Positions 7,722 to 8,304 of a stretch of DNA of 8,304 nt are shown here, piece by piece. This DNA is from Verrucomicrobiia bacterium (GTDB taxonomy: Bacteria; Verrucomicrobiota; Verrucomicrobiia; Limisphaerales; DTLC01), in assembly GCA_025061935.1 (NCBI GenBank), contig JANWZY010000124.1, forward strand, positions 1-8,304, given 5' to 3'. Made by a program: the position numbers and the translations under genes. Position 1 is the stretch's first letter, and each line of letters opens with the position of its first letter. The notes below the pieces were generated by a model. It searched no databases and had not been told where the DNA came from. It saw only the letters and a list, made by a program, of their open reading frames with translations.

Positions 7722-8304
7722 GTGAACAAACGCGCGTCATCATTTATCGGTCTGGCAGCGGTCTTGGCGGGTTCGCTTCAAGGGCTGACCACGCTGGCGG
7801 ACGCATCTACGAATCCGTACCGAGCCATAATTGACCGTAACGTCTTCGGCCTAAAGCCACCTGTCAAGCCGCCGGACCCTGCGGAAATGGCGCCACCACC
7901 GCCCAAGGTCGCCCTCATGGGACTGGCAAGCATGGGCGGCCGGAAAATCGCACTAATCAAATTCCTCGAGCCGCCCAAGCCTGGCCAACCTGTGCCCCAG
8001 GAACCTCTGGTTTTAGCCGAGGGCGAAGCAACCGAAGACATCGAAGTCGTGGAAATAGACGAAAAAGCGGGACGCGCCAAAATACTCAACCGCGGCACGA
8101 CACTTACGCTGGACATCAAAGATTACGAAGCGAAAGTAGCTGGCGCCGGCCCGCAACCGGCTGGCCCTGGCGGCGCGCCGCCCGGACCAGGCCCGCGCAT
8201 GGCTTCACTACCCTCACTACCCCGGCCCGGCGGCCCGCAAGGGCCGTCGCCACAGCCGCCAGCGCAGCCAAGTCCCGTGCCCAAGCCAGAGCAATCACAG
8301 CCTG
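7722..8304 (+). CDS. Exported GspC/PilP-like protein, 5' part (runs off right edge)
   Basis: An open frame begins at a GTG at 7722 and continues to the right edge (194 codons). AGAGG at 7705-7709 is a weak ribosome site, 12 bases away. Residues 1-28 form a signal peptide or membrane anchor: Lys3/Arg4, a hydrophobic run at 8-25, then Ala-Asp-Ala. The NPYRAIIDRNVFGL segment (31-44) resembles the conserved stretch before the periplasmic HR region of GspC-type proteins. Residues 62-134 show the GspC/PilP pattern of a small beta domain: VALMGLASMGGRKIALIKF, then an acidic stretch EGEATEDIEVVEID, then a GRAKILNRGTTLTLDI ending. Such domains contact the secretin in type II secretion or type IV pilus systems. 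From about residue 138 the sequence becomes rich in Pro, Gly and Gln, a flexible tail of unknown length. The link to secretion is inferred from pattern; the deciding neighbours, such as a secretin, lie outside the window. Confidence 0.72.
   Translation, partial: MNKRASSFIGLAAVLAGSLQGLTTLADASTNPYRAIIDRNVFGLKPPVKPPDPAEMAPPPPKVALMGLASMGGRKIALIKFLEPPKPGQPVPQEPLVLAEGEATEDIEVVEIDEKAGRAKILNRGTTLTLDIKDYEAKVAGAGPQPAGPGGAPPGPGPRMASLPSLPRPGGPQGPSPQPPAQPSPVPKPEQSQP

Noticed and set aside
7778..8119. Minus-strand frame of 113 codons rich in Ser and Gly
   Set aside because: It is the antisense of the GspC-like gene, whose plus-strand frame has a signal peptide and domain-like pattern.

Overview
The window looks like a piece of a Verrucomicrobiota chromosome, possibly Limisphaerales/Pedosphaera-like. 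This is an inference from protein content. There is an exported TIGR03790-family protein rich in Thr-Asn pairs, a large periplasmic-propeller histidine kinase with a NarL-type partner, and a GspC/PilP-like exported protein with a proline-rich tail. Base composition is moderately GC-rich, and only some genes carry a clear Shine-Dalgarno sequence. I see no tRNA, rRNA, CRISPR array, transposase or phage gene.

Layout: (1) 1-2164, minus strand: the N-terminal 721 residues of a secreted TIGR03790-family protein that runs off the left edge. (2) 2165-2464: divergent intergenic region. (3) 2465-3310, plus strand: a complete thymidylate synthase whose motifs resemble the methanogen/archaeal type (PPCL, not PCH, at the catalytic Cys) rather than E. 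coli ThyA. (4) 3311-3604: convergent intergenic region with a strong 12-bp-stem terminator at 3375-3405. (5) 3605-7337, minus strand: a two-gene operon transcribed right to left. The first gene is a sensor histidine kinase with 14 propeller blades, a Y_Y_Y domain, one membrane helix, HisKA_3 and HATPase_c. The second, after a 4-nt gap, is a NarL/FixJ-type response regulator. (6) 7338-7721: divergent upstream region with two short inverted repeats. (7) 7722-8304, plus strand: an exported protein with a GspC/PilP-like core, cut by the right edge and possibly the start of a type II secretion cluster.

How the genes work together: the kinase and regulator form a self-contained phosphorelay. The periplasmic double propeller senses a ligand, His841 is autophosphorylated, and phosphate passes to Asp55 of the regulator, which binds DNA through its LuxR-type HTH. 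The targets cannot be read from this window. The divergent GspC-like gene and the secreted TIGR03790 protein are only positional candidates. The thymidylate synthase is a housekeeping dTMP-synthesis gene with its own ribosome site and terminator. I found no convincing novel multi-gene system. The points most worth a second look are the archaeal-type thymidylate synthase with its altered C-terminus, the duplicated module and Cys cluster in the TIGR03790 protein, and the unsettled start of the kinase.
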